Both the position numbers and the translations under genes were made by a program. A stretch of DNA of 64,000 nt. It comes from Ricinus communis. Its lineage: Eukaryota > Streptophyta > Magnoliopsida > Malpighiales > Euphorbiaceae. Positions 23,481-35,832 of the stretch are shown here, piece after piece. The notes under the pieces were generated by a model. The model saw only the letters and a program-made list of their open reading frames with translations. It was not told the DNA's origin and searched no databases. The stretch's first letter is position 1, and each line of letters starts with the position of its first letter. The stretch is from assembly GCF_019578655.1 (NCBI RefSeq), contig NC_063264.1, positions 14,496,429-14,560,428 on the forward strand, given 5' to 3'.

Positions 23481-26284
23481 CTCATAATCACTAATATACA
23501 AAAATTATGGGGTTATTTTCTCCGATTGATAAATATCCCAACATTACAGAGTTGTTTTCTATTATTTATAAATATACACCTCTTATGGAGTTATTTTCTC
23601 AGATTAAATGAGTTACCCATTTAAAGAGGCCGTTTTGTCAGACTCGCAATTACACTACTTTTACGGGTTTATTTTCTTAGATTCATAAATATACATCTTT
23701 TACGAGGTTATTTCCTTATATTGATAAATATACATGTTTTACGGGGTTATTTTCTTACATTGATAAATATACTACTTTTACACTGTCGTTTTTTCATAAT
23801 AAATTATTAGCACTATTATGGGGTTGTTTCCTCAAATTCATAAATATATACTTTTTACAGGATTATATTCTTATATCGACAAATATACCCCTTCTACGGG
23901 GTTGTTTTCTCATATTTTAAAATTAACCCATTTAAGGAGTTGTTTTCTCATACTCACAAATATACCAAATTACAGTGTTATTTTCTCCAATTGATAAATA
24001 TCCCTATATTACGAGGTTGTTTTCTAATATTTATATATATACCCCCTTACGGGGTTGTTTTCTCATATTAAAAAATTTACCCCTTCTAACGAGGCTGTTT
24101 TCTCAGACTCGCAATTCATTGTTTTCTCAGATTCATAAATATACACGTTTTACGAGGTTATGTTCTTATATTGATAAATATACCACTTTTACGGGATCGT
24201 TTTCTCATAATAAATTATTAGCACTATAATGGGGTTGTCTTCTCAAATTCATAAATATACACGTATTACGGGGTTATTTTCTTATATCGACAAATATAAC
24301 CCTTTTACGGGGTTATTTTCTCGTATTATAAAATTAATCCATTTAAGGGGTCGTTTTCTTTTACTCGCAAATATAACAAAATTACAGGGTTATTTTCTCG
24401 TATTAATAAATTTAGCCCTTCTAACGAGGCTGTTTTCTCATACTCGCAATTACACTACCTTTACGGGGTTGTTTTCTCAAATTCATAAATATACACGTTT
24501 TTCGAGGTTATTTTCTTATATTGATAAATATACTACTTTTACGGGGTTGTTTTCTCATAATAAATTATTAGCACTATTTATGGGGTTGTTTTCTCAAATT
24601 CATAAATATACACGTTTTATGAGATTATTTTCTTACATCGACAAATATACCCCTTTTATGTAGTTATTTTCTCATACTATAAAATTACCCTATTTAAGGG
24701 GTTGTTTTCTCACTCACAAATATACCAAAATTTTGAGGTTATTTTCTCCAATTGATAAAGATCCCCGTATTACGGAGTTGTGTTCTCATATTAAAAAATT
24801 TACCCCTTCTAACGAGGCTGTTTTCTCAGACTCGCAATTACACTACTTTTATGGTGTTGTTTTCTCAAATTCATAAATATATACGTTCTAAGAGGTTATT
24901 TTCTTATATTGATAAATATACGCGGTCGTTTTCTCATAATAAATTATTAGCACTATTATGGGGTTACTTTCTCAAATTCATAAATATACACGTATTACGG
25001 GGTTATATTCTTATATCGATAAATATAACCCTTTTACGGGGTTATTTTCTCCGGTTGATAAATATCCTCGTATTACGCGGTTATTTTTTAATATTTATAG
25101 ATATACCCCTCTTATGGGGTTATTTTCTCATATTAAAAAATTAATCTATTTAAGGGGTCGGTTTCTGATACTCACAAATATACCAAAAATACGGGATTAT
25201 TTTCTCCGATTGAGATATCTCCGTATTATGGGGTTGTTTTATAATAGTTATAAATATACCCCTCTTACGGGGTTGTTTTGTCAAATTAACAAATTTACCC
25301 CTTCTAACGGGCTGTTTTTCAAACTCGCAATTATACTACTTTTACAAGTTGTTCTCTCAAATTAATGCACGTTTTACGAGATTATTTTCTTATATCGATA
25401 AATACACCCCTTTTACGGGGTTATTTTCTCATATTCTAAAATTACCCCATTTAAGTAGCTGTTTTCTCATACTCACAAATATACAAAAATTACGGGGTTA
25501 TTTACTCCGATTGATAAATATCTCCGCATTACGAGGTTGTTTGCAAATATTTATAAATATACCCATCTTACGGGGTTATTTCTAAATATTTATAAATATA
25601 CCCATCTTACGGGGTTGTTTTCTAATATTAAAAAAATCACCCCTTCTACGAGGCTGTTTTCTCAGAGTAGCAATTACACTACTTTTACGAGTTTGTTTTC
25701 TCATATTTATAAATATACACGTTTTACGAGATTATTTTCTTAAATTCATAAATATACATATTTTAGGGGTTCTTCTCTCATATTCATAAATATACACATT
25801 TTACGAGGTTATTTTCTTATATTGGTAAATATACCACTTTTACGGGGTCATTTTCTCATAATAAATTATTAGCACTATTATGGGGTTGTTTTCTCAAATT
25901 CATAAATATACACATTTTACGAGGTTATTTTCTTATATCGACAAATACACCCCTTTTACGGTGTTATTTTCTCATATTCTAAAATTACCCCATTTAAGCG
26001 GTTGTTTTCTCATACTCACAAATATACCAATATTATGGGGTTATTCTCTCCGATTGATAAATATCCCCGTATTACGTGGTTATTTTTAAATATTTATAAA
26101 TATATCCCTCTTACGGGGTTGTTTTCTTATATTCATAAATAAACACGTTTTACGGGGTTAATTTGTTATATGGACAAATATACCCCTTTTATGGGGTTAT
26201 TTTCTCGTATTATAAAATTAACCCATTTGAGGGGCTGTTTTCTCATAATCACTAATATACAAAAATTACGGGGATATTTTCTCC
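23481..26284 (+). repeat. 39-bp satellite, right array (inverted)
   Basis: The same monomers as 21731-23480 in opposite orientation. The first-type monomer ('ctcgcaattacac') recurs near 23643, 24108, 24442, 24832, 25324 and 25668, again mostly at multiples of 39 around 390 bp, with gain or loss of single monomers. The switch of orientation is sharp at 23480/23481. The phrase 'ctcataatcactaatatac' marks both the centre (23481) and the right end (26243). The array joins repeat A at 26284, where 'ctccg' and 'cggagaatg' overlap. Confidence 0.95.
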
Positions 26285-26285
26285 G

Positions 26286-28934
26286 GAGAATGATATCAAT
26301 ACTCAATCAACTGATTTTTTTCCTTCACATTTGTCCAAGCATTGGATCGGTGCCTATGATTGCTGCTTCCATGCTCTTTAACTCAATACTCGTGTTCATG
26401 CTTGCCAAATAAAACTAAACAATCATATTAAACATAGATTAGAAAGGGACAAACAAAAGAAATGAAGAAATGAGAGCATAGGTAGGATTTTGGATCTAAT
26501 AAGAAAAAAAATCGCAAGTTCTTTATTCTCTTCCATACAGCTAAGTGTAAGGATCAAATAATATGCTCACTCGCCTCAAATATTTGGTTCCATATGGTTT
26601 GCATAGTGCAAAAGCCCTCATCCTATAAGAAACAGAAAATACAAGCTAAATTTGAATAAATAAATAAATAAAGATGAATAAACTAAAGTGAAATCAAGAA
26701 CTAGAGAGGAGTTGACTGGTCAACAACTCTCACAGTCCTAAATTTTATGATTGAGCTTACCGAAAACAAGGGAAAATTTATATGGGCCTATATAATAACT
26801 GCCTTATCCAAATTACTTCATTATATGTGTCCCAAATATCAAAATATGCACATTCCTGCTTAGATTAATATAAAGCAAAATGTTTTCTCCCTTACGCGCA
26901 TGGATTTGGGTCACGTCTTGCTTGATCATCAAGTCAAGCCCTAATCCTATCGGTAAAACTTGTCAATTGTGTTCCCATGTTTTCGTATACTAATCTTTAT
27001 GTCATCAAGAGTCCTCGTGCTTAGAGGAACAAGAAATGATGAAGATTCTATTGGTGCAAAACGTGAATCAAAATATTAGAGTGTGTCTCGATTCTCATCG
27101 CTTCATCTTTTATCTAGAAGATTCATTTGCAATCATTCGGAGAATGATATTAATACTCGATCAACTAATTTTCTTTCTTTGCATTTGTCCAAGCATTGGA
27201 TCAGTGCCTATGATTGTTGCTTCCATGTGCATTCATTAAACACTCCTATTTGTACTCGTAAAAAGAAAAGTAAATCATCAGACTAGACAAAGATGACAAA
27301 GAGAGGCACAAAAGAAACGAACAAAAAGAGAACATAGGTAGGATTATCGATCCAATAAGAAAAAAAATCACAAGTTCTTTATTCTCTACCATACGACTAA
27401 GAGTAAGCATCAAATCAAATTGATTTAAACACAAGGGTAGACAAAGAACACAAAAGAAAGAAAGGACGTGACCGATAAATCTATGTTCGCTAGCACGATT
27501 GTTAATAAGTCCATAAGGTTATTGAAAGAATCCATAACTTAATTTTTTACAATGTAGAAAACTGTAATAATATGCTCAGTAGACTTAAATATTCAGTAGC
27601 ATGCAGTTTTTATAGTGCAAAAGCCCTTATTCCATAAGAAGAATAAACTATAAGTTAAATATGAAAAAATAAATAAATAAAGATGTATAAAATAAAGTCA
27701 AATCAAGAACTATAGAGGAGTTGTTTGGCCAACAACTGTTATAGTGCAAAATTTTATGAGCCAGCTTAACAAAAAAAGGAAAAATTCGCATGGGCATACC
27801 TAATAACACTCCGGCCCAAATTACTTCATTATATGCATCCCAAACATCAAAATATGTGCATTCCCACTTGGTTTAGTCGAAAGCAATATGATTTCCCTAT
27901 CACGCGTGTGGATATGTGTTTCGTCTTGCTTGATCATCAAGTCATGCTACAATGCCACTAATGAAGCTTATCAATTACGTTCCCATGACTTCTTAATGAA
28001 AACAAGGAAAAATTCGCATGGGCATTACCTAATAATACTCCAGCTGAACATGCTTCATTATATGCTTCTCAAGCATCAAAACACACATATTCCTACTTAC
28101 ATTAATCGAAAGCAATATGATTTCTCCCTTGGACACATGGATTTGCATCTCATGCTGCTTGATCATTAAGTCACGCCCCAATGACACTATTCAAGCTTGT
28201 CAATTGCGTTTCTATGATTCCTTAACGAAAATAAGGGAAATTTTGAGTGGGCGTACCGATTAACACTTCTGCCCAATTTACATCATTATATGCCTCCTAA
28301 ACATCAAAACGCCCTCATTCCCGCTTAGATTAACAGAAAGCAATGTCATTTTATGTGGGTGGATTTCCGTCTCATCCTGCTTGATCATCAGAATAAGCCC
28401 GAATACTATTGGTCATGCTTGTCAATTGCACTCCCATGAGTCCTTACACCAGTCCTTGTGTCATTAAGAGTCCTCAAGCCTTAAGAAATAAGGAATGATG
28501 GAGATTCTAAAGGCGCAATCTTGAATTGGAATATTTAGGTGTGCCTCGATTCTCATCATTCCCTATTACCTCCAAAAGATTTATCTGTGATCATTGGGAG
28601 AATTATATCAATACTCGATCAACTAATTTTTTTTCTTCGTGTTCGTCCAAGTATTGGATCGGTGCATACAAGTGCCGCTTCCACACGCTTTCACTCAAGA
28701 CTCGTGTCTATGCTCCCCAAATACAACCAAACCATCATATTAGATAGAGATTAGAAAGAGAGATATAAAAGAAACGAACAAAATGAGAATATAGGTAGGG
28801 TTTCCGATTTGATAAGCAAAGAAATTACAATTTCTTTGTTCTCTTCTATACGGTTAAGCGTAAGGTTCAAATCGAATTGATTTAAACACAATAGTAGACA
28901 AAGAACACAAAAGAAAGGAAGGATGTGAGAGATA
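26286..28934 (+). repeat. Repeat A array, direct copies
   Basis: Plus-oriented copies with the anchor 'ttcattatatg' near 26818, 27830, 28054 and 28283, that is one long spacing of about 1.0 kb and two short ones of about 225 bp. The first copy carries an internal deletion at about 26556 that is also seen at 43990 and 62546. The array stops at 28934 where a minus-strand LTR end begins. No gene. Confidence 0.85.
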
Positions 28935-29893
28935 TGTAACACCCCCATTACATGCTAACCAGCAGACATTTGCTCGGTGGCATACAAACATTGTAGACTA
29001 TATACTACATGTACATAGGTCAAAATACAGATTATGAAGAATCAAAACACAAGGTTATTAACATAAGAACATATGATTATACTTAAATATTATTTAACAA
29101 GTATTTAAAACATCTTCTTATGCCTTACAAGGCACACTTCCATATACATTACATAACTACATACAAAATGCATCATGAGGAGACTCCGCAATACTGGCCC
29201 AACCTGACAAAACTGCTAAATGCTAGACTTCGGATATAATCAACTGATGCACTACTATCTATAAACTTGAAAAAAAAATTTGGAGAGGGGTGAGCCTCCA
29301 ACTCAGTAAATAAATAATCAACATAATCTATATCACATACACATAATACAATTTCCACTCTTCACATAACTTACCATGATTCATAATTTACGCAAAAGTT
29401 CATACCATTTTACTCAATTCATTACAACCATCATAAGAAAATATGATTCAACAATTATGGCTAGTTCCCATGGCTCGTGGATCCTCTTTAATGTGCTGCT
29501 CTGCCTCATCCTCACATTACACACTTTTATAGCCTCTTTAGGCTTTATATATATATATATATGTATTTTTTCACAAGGGAATCCACCATTCACATGCGCA
29601 TACGCACTTAACATCACAATTCAATCATTTCACTTATATCACATTCAAGCAATAATAATTGTTCCACTCAACACCAATCATTTCCATCTCATTCATTCAA
29701 ACATAAGACAATATTAAGCAAACACAAACATTTGCGGAACATTTGATTAAATATATGAATATAGCAAATATTAACTATTTACTTACTCAAAATACACTTA
29801 TTCCTTCACCATAGAAGGACCTCCTTTCTCCACAACTTCATTTCCAGGCCTTTGAGTTTTTGTTAGTACATTCATCAATTCACATTTCATGCA
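28935..29893 (-). mobile_element. Inverted 3' half of LTR-K
   Basis: The reverse complement of this segment matches about 31500-32519, for example 'aactcaaaggcctgg', the (TA)n run near 29550 matching that near 31840, and the block 'tatgccttacaaggc'. It ends at 28935 with TGTAACACC on the plus strand, the mirror of the LTR-K end at 32519. It is therefore the distal part of the LTR, inverted next to its own pol tail. Small frames in it are not genes. Confidence 0.8.
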
Positions 29894-30186
29894 TTCATGA
29901 TGTTTTTCATGTTTCTATGTTGAGGCGATATAGATTAGATCCTAGTCATATTATTCAAGAGCCAGAGATAGAAATCACAAAAAAGTTGACATATGTGGAA
30001 GAACCGATAGAAATTCTTGATCGAAGGGTTAAGCAATTGAGAAATAAAGACATTCCTATGGTCAAGATTAAGTGGAGTCATCATTCACCAAGAGAAGCAA
30101 CTTGGGAAGTGGAAGAGCATATGAGACAGAAGTATCCACATCTATTCCATATTAATATTGGTGAGTTGTTAAAATTTCGGGGATGA
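29894..30186 (+). pseudogene. pol: Chromovirus pol C-terminus with chromodomain
   Basis: The frame begins within HDVFHVSMLRRYRLDPSHI, the end of the integrase region. It continues EPIEILDRRVKQLRNKDIP and KIKWSHHSPREATWEVEE, the aromatic-rich chromodomain core of Tekay/Del chromoviruses, and ends with MRQKYPHLFHINIGELLKFRG and a stop. In the family the chromodomain steers integration to particular chromatin. Everything upstream has been replaced by the inverted LTR-K half. The surviving frame has no stop. Confidence 0.88.
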
Positions 30187-30192
30187 AATTTC

Positions 30193-30208
30193 TTAAGGAT
30201 GGGAGAGT
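30193..30208 (+). promoter_or_regulatory. Polypurine tract of LTR-K element
   Basis: The purine-rich run 'aaggatgggagag' lies between the pol stop codon and the TGTAACGCC start of LTR-K, the standard site for plus-strand priming. Confidence 0.75.
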
Positions 30209-32519
30209 TGTAACGCCTACATTTTCTCATCATACATATTATGTGCATTTACATTTAATCATTGGGCATATGATGGTATATTAATAATATTTTTATTTTA
30301 TGAGAACAGATATATATTAATTATAAGTAGAGAATAAGAAGCATGATATTAGATTATTAATTTAGATAAGTTGATTAAGTACTTGGGTTATGTGTATTAA
30401 GCCATAAGACTTAATTGAACCAATAGTTGAAGGTTGAGTAAATAGATTGGACTTAAAAGATACAATTAAGAGTTAGTACCTATGTATGGTTAGTAAGAAT
30501 TAACTTGGGATGATAAAACAAATTTTAGTAGGTGGTGGCATTAAGAGATGAATCTTGAAAATTGGAACCATGAGCAAGCTCATTTCACCTCTTCATTTCT
30601 CTAAAATTCGTACATGGCCAAAAACTCAAATTTGGAAAAAGAGAGAGGAGTGAAATACCTAGAAAAAGTTAAAATTAAGATAGGGTTTTACCAACTATTG
30701 AAGGAGCCAAGCTAAAGCTAAAGTATTTGAGCATATTAGCCACCTAAATGCTGAAATTGGTGAGTTGTTACTTGAGTATTATTAATTTGTCATTAGGGTT
30801 CTTGATTATAAATTGGAAAAACTTCAATTGATGCTTTCATTGATTAATTAAAGGTCTAATTATCATGAATTAGTAGAGTATTGAATGATTGCATAGATTA
30901 AGCTTGATTTAAGTTTAAGTATGTCAAGACAGAAAACTGTCAAAATTCCAACAACTTTGATGTTCTGTACTTTGGGCATAACATGCGTTATAAGTCCAAA
31001 TTAAGCTTAATTGGTGTCTATGGAAATTTTGAAGAGTCCTCTATAACTTTGTAGTTTTGTGATTTTGCTATTGTTTTCGTTTTGGTTGCTTAAATTGAGC
31101 AAAAAGATTGCTGCTCGGATACAACTAACTGTATGACCCTTGCTTAGTAATTTCAGAATAATTAAATCTATAGAAGTCAGAATTGAGTAATTCTTCTTGG
31201 AGATGAAACTACACATATGAAAGTATATGTCTATTTAATACGAGATTTTTGTATTAAGCCAATTTTTCCCAGCAATATATATTCTTTGGTATTAAATTCT
31301 GTCCAGAAAACAAAGATATTGCAGATTAGTTTTATGCTATTTATTTGATGTTAATTTGAGTTAAATTGGTATATAGCTAGATGGAACATGTTTATATGAT
31401 ATTAAAACAGTAATTGAGAGTCTTAGAGGAAGAGTTAGACCTATGAATTAGAGAGGGAATGATCTTGTAATGCATTAGAACTAGCATTTACATGAATTTT
31501 TGGAATATGCATGAAATGTGAATTGATGAATGTGTTTCCAGGAACTCAAAGGCCTAGAAAGGAATTATGGAGAAAGGAGGTTCTTCTATGTTGAAGGAAT
31601 AATTATATTTTGAGTAAGTAAATAGTTAATATTTTCTATATTCATATATTTAATCAAATGTTCCGCGAATGGTTGTGTTTGCTTAATATTGTGTTATGTT
31701 TGAATGAATGAGATGGAAATGATTGGTGTCGAGTGGAACAATTATTATTGCTTGAATTTGATATAAGTGAAATGATTGAATTGTGATGTTAAGTGTGTAT
31801 TTGCATGTGAATGATGGATTCCCCTGTGAAAAAAAAAATATATATATATATATAAAGCCTTGGGAGGCTAAAGCCTAGAGAGGCTATAAAAGTGTGTAAT
31901 GTAAGGATGAGGCGGAGCAGATTACGTGTGTGATAGGTGAGGATGAAGGGGAGCAGCACATTAAAAGGGATCCACAAGCCGTGAGAACTAAGCATAATTG
32001 CTGAATTGTATTTTTTTTATGATGGTTGTAATGAGTTGAGTAGAATGGTATGAACTTATGTGTAAATTATGAATCATGGTAAGTTATGTGATTGGGTGGA
32101 AATTGTATTAAGTGTATGTGATATAGATTATGTTGATTATTTATTTACTGAGCTGCAGGATCACCGCTCTCCAGAATTTTTTTTTAGGTTTGTAAATAGT
32201 AGTGCATTAGTTGGTTGTATCCGAAGTCTAGCTTTTAGCAGTTTTGTCAGGTTGGGCCAGTTTTGTGGAGTCTCCTCCTGATGCATTTTCTATGTAGTTA
32301 TGTGATGTATATAGAAATATGCCTTGTAAGGCATAAGAAGATGTTTTGAATACTTGTTAAATGATGTTTAAGTATAATCATATGTTTATATGTTAATAAC
32401 CTTGTGTCTTGATTCTTAACAATTTGCATATTGACTTATCTACATGTAGTATATAGTCTACTATGCTTGTTTGCTACCTGGCAAATGTCTGTTAGTTAGC
32501 ATGTAAGGGGGGTGTGATA
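30209..32519 (+). mobile_element. LTR-K, 3' LTR, 2.31 kb
   Basis: Starts TGTAACGCC directly after the polypurine tract and ends at 'ggggggtgtgata', a decayed form of the GGGTGTTACA end seen inverted at 28935. It is AT-rich with a (TA)n run near 31840 and contains no coding region. Length and ends fit the Tekay lineage, in agreement with the chromodomain upstream. Minus-strand repeat A follows at 32520. I find no target duplication, as expected if the 5' end was rearranged. Confidence 0.85.
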
Positions 32520-34137
32520 GAGTTTTTTCAAGAAAAGAGTGAACGACGAGAATCGAGGGACGACCAAATATTACGATTCAAGATTTGCACCATTGGGGTC
32601 TCCATCATTCCTTGTTCCTCTAGGCACGAGGACTCCTAATGACATAAGAATTAGAATAATTTAATAAAGTAGTTTGGGCCAGATGTTATTATGTAGGCCC
32701 ACGCAAATTTTCCATTATTTTGTTAAGCTGCTTTTAAACTTTCAAACTACGAGAGTTGTTGACCAATCAACTAATGTTTGGTTCTTGATTTGACTTTATT
32801 TTATTTATCTTTCTTTATTTATATATTCATATATAACTTCTAGTTTCTTCTTCTTATGGAATATGGGCTTTCACACTATAAGAATTGCATGCAACCGAAT
32901 ACTTGAGGTTAGTGAGTATATTATTTCAATTTTCTACCTGCGGGAAATAAAGTTATGGATTCTTTAAAGATCTTTGTGGACTTATCAAGACTCGCACTAG
33001 CGGACTTAGACTTATTGCTCAAGTACTTCCTTTCTTATGTGTTCTTTTTCTACCCTTATATTTATGACAATTCTAATTTGATCTTTATGCTTAGTTGTAT
33101 GAAGAGAATAAAGAACTTTTGATTTCTTTTCTTATCGGATCTGAAGTCCTACCTATATTCTCACTTTGTTCGTTTCTTTTGTTCCTCTTTATCTAGTACG
33201 ATGGTTTGGTTTATTTGCGGAGCATAAACACGACTATCGAGTGAAAGCACATGGAAGCGGCAATTATAAGCACTGATCCAATGCATGGACGAATGTGATG
33301 AAAGAATATTAGTTGATCGAGTATTGATATCATTCTGTGTATGACTTCAGAAGAATCTCTTGGAGGAATGAAGGCCTAAATATTCTGATAAAGGAATTGT
33401 TCTTTTGGGATCTCCATCATTCCTTGTTTCTCTAGGCATAAGGATTCCTGATGACACAAGGATTGACATAAGGAATTATGGGAATGCAATTGATAAGTTG
33501 GACTGATGGCATTTAGGCTTAGCTTGATGATGAAGTAGGATGAGATGTAAATTCACGCACGTAAGGGAGAAATCATGTTGTTCTCGATTGATCCAAGCAT
33601 AATATAAGCAAGAATGCGAGCGTTTTAATGTCTGAAATGCATATAATGAAGTAATTTTGGTCGAATTGTTATCATATAGGTGCACGCAAATTCTCCCTTG
33701 TTTTCGTTAAGCTAGGTATTAAAATTTGGAACTACGAGAGTTGTTGACCAGTCAACTCCTCTCTAGTTCTTGATATGACTTTATATTATTCATCTTTATG
33801 TACTTATCACATTTAGCTTATAATTTCTTCTTCTTATGGAATGATGGCTATCGCACTATAAAAACTGCATGCAGCAAAGTACTTGAGGCTAATGAGCATA
33901 TCATTTCAATTTTCTACTTTATGGAAAATCAAGTTATCGATTCTTTCAAGAACTCTACAGACTTACCAAGACTTCCATTAGCGATCATAGAATTATCGCT
34001 CATGTCCTTCCTTTGTTTTGCGTTCTTTGTCTACCCAAATGTTTATAACAATTCTATTTGCTCCTTACGATTAGTCGTGTGGAAGAGAACAAAGAACTTA
34101 TGATTTCTTTCCTTATCGGATCTGAAATCCTACCTAT
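32520..34137 (-). repeat. Repeat A, inverted copies
   Basis: Minus-oriented repeat A: the block 'gacgagaatcgagg' near 32545, an anchor missing or deleted near 32650, a second unit from about 33390 and the anchor near 33648. It ends exactly at the 'cctat' target duplication (34133-34137) of the inserted non-autonomous LTR element. No gene. Confidence 0.8.
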
Positions 34138-35106
34138 TGATGTGAACCTTGGCAACCTACGACAAGACCCAACACGCAGAATTGGAAAAAGATTCCCAAG
34201 AAAGTTAAATCCGATATTTGATGAACTTTGACCCAAAGTTAACTTGTATGTCGAACCTTGGTATAAGAATAATGGTTGATTCCACACTCAAGAAAGGTAG
34301 AAAGTGAGTGATAAGTTAAGATGAATGGCACAAAAACAAGTTCTTGATAAGTTCGAAAAGTTTAGAAAAGAACCTAGTAAGAATAATGTCACAATAATTT
34401 TATTTCAACAATGATCAATCCTTATGCCATTTGGCTACATAGAGTTTAAGTAGATAAAGACATAACTTAATTTTCTATTTGCTTAAAGGAAATAAACTAA
34501 AGTATATCCTAAATAGAAGCTTTCCAAAATAACAAAATAAGGAACTATGCTTAATTAAAGAATAATAAAAGTCTATTCCAAAAGGATATAATGACAGACT
34601 TCCAAAATAACAAAATAGGAAGCTTGATTGATTGAGTCATTCCTAATCAATAAAGATATGACTGAATCAATCAAGATATATTTCTTAATAACTAAATAAG
34701 GGTTGCCTATTATTTTCTCTTTAGTATAAATGTTCATTAGGTCAAGGAAGCACTAAAATGGCACCTCTTAGAGCTTCATTTTTTGGAAAATTCGTATGCC
34801 CCTTCCTTCTTAAGCCTAAAGTGTGTCATGGCTTGAATAAGGCCAAATAGAAGCCCCAAATAATCATGCAAGATTTGACCAAGCTTGACCTTTGATATTT
34901 ACTTGCATTTGCCCATTATGTCACACCCCAAATCTACTAATCTTGTATATCCATATCTTCTTTTAGAATTGGATCTTCCACTAAGGCATCTGACATTGGA
35001 ATTGCATTAAATTGCCTAAATAAAGCAAATTGAATTCTTCTAAATTATCTTGTCAAACACAAAATTTATGCAATTCGTAGGCTTTAATATGCCTATTGGA
35101 TCTGCA

Positions 35107-35123
35107 TCGTTCTCCCTTTCTTC
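35107..35123 (-). promoter_or_regulatory. Polypurine tract of the non-autonomous element
   Basis: The minus strand reads 'gaagaaagggagaacga' immediately before the 3' LTR start TGCAGATCC. Position and composition fit a polypurine tract. It overlaps the pol-tail-like motif LRMNLFEERENDA. Confidence 0.6.
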
Positions 35124-35832
35124 AAAAAGATTCATCCTCAAATCTTGTTCATTGAACTATGAAATTAGAACCTCTTTTTATTCCTTTACTCTTCCATACT
35201 CATCCACCACTTGTAACTCAAATGACCATGATTCCTGTGTAATTGATAACTTCAAATCTGTAATAAAAAATCAACTAAGAGAATCATTATTGTTAGTTAA
35301 CAAATTACAAAACTACTTTCCATCTATAGAATTTCCAACATTATTTTGACCGTCCTGTACAATTTCCTTGAAATCATCTTCAATCAATGGCATAGGCTCA
35401 ACAATTGAGTGAATTTCAGATTTAACATCTTTTGTTAGAGCCATTATTTCAACTTTATTATTCATAATATCATTATCATGATTCAGGATAGCAATATAGG
35501 CAAGATCATCAATGGAAACTTGTTATCAAATGTGGGCACTTTAAGAACTTCATGTTTTGACTCTTTAGGAACTTCTTGTTGTTGCTCCCTTTGTAACCTA
35601 TCATATATTTCTTGTAAAGTTTCCATATGTTCATATTTTTGCACTTTGGAATAGTGTTATTATCGTCTTCTAGAATTCTTCTCCATTCGATCAAGATGCC
35701 TACCGAGCTTATAAAATTTCTTCTCCATTCTTTCAAGCTAATGTTGAACTTCATTGAAATAAAACTCCAAGCTTTGGATCATCATTTGCAAGCTCTCATT
35801 AATTCCTTCTTCCTTTTTTTTTTGAATTTCTA
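35124..35832 (-). pseudogene. Internal region: gag-like start, unknown middle, pol-tail relic
   Basis: The minus-strand translation, with stops and frame changes, starts QSLEFYFNEVQH and RMEKKF, continues as a charged coiled-coil-like stretch (IYDRLQREQQEVPKESKHE), then VKSEIHSIVEPMPLIEDDF, and closes with DLRMNLFEERENDA. The last motif resembles DLRTNPFEERGND of the full pol tails. The middle has no recognised domain but matches the copy at 61000-61740, so it belongs to the family. No protein function can be assigned. Confidence 0.5.

Noticed and set aside
21731..26284. CRISPR-like array
   Set aside because: The repeats are contiguous 39-bp monomers without unique spacers, and the host is a plant nuclear genome.
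21731..26284. Interstitial telomeric repeats
   Set aside because: The G-run is part of a 39-bp unit; there is no TTTAGGG tandem.
22080..26412. Repeat-protein genes (LFSxIxKYTxFTG frames)
   Set aside because: They follow from a monomer length divisible by three, occur in several frames and break with each monomer indel. No start context or flanking gene structure supports coding.
29376..29717. Host gene with a hydrophobic segment
   Set aside because: The segment is the inverted half of LTR-K and its reverse complement recurs at 31500-32519.
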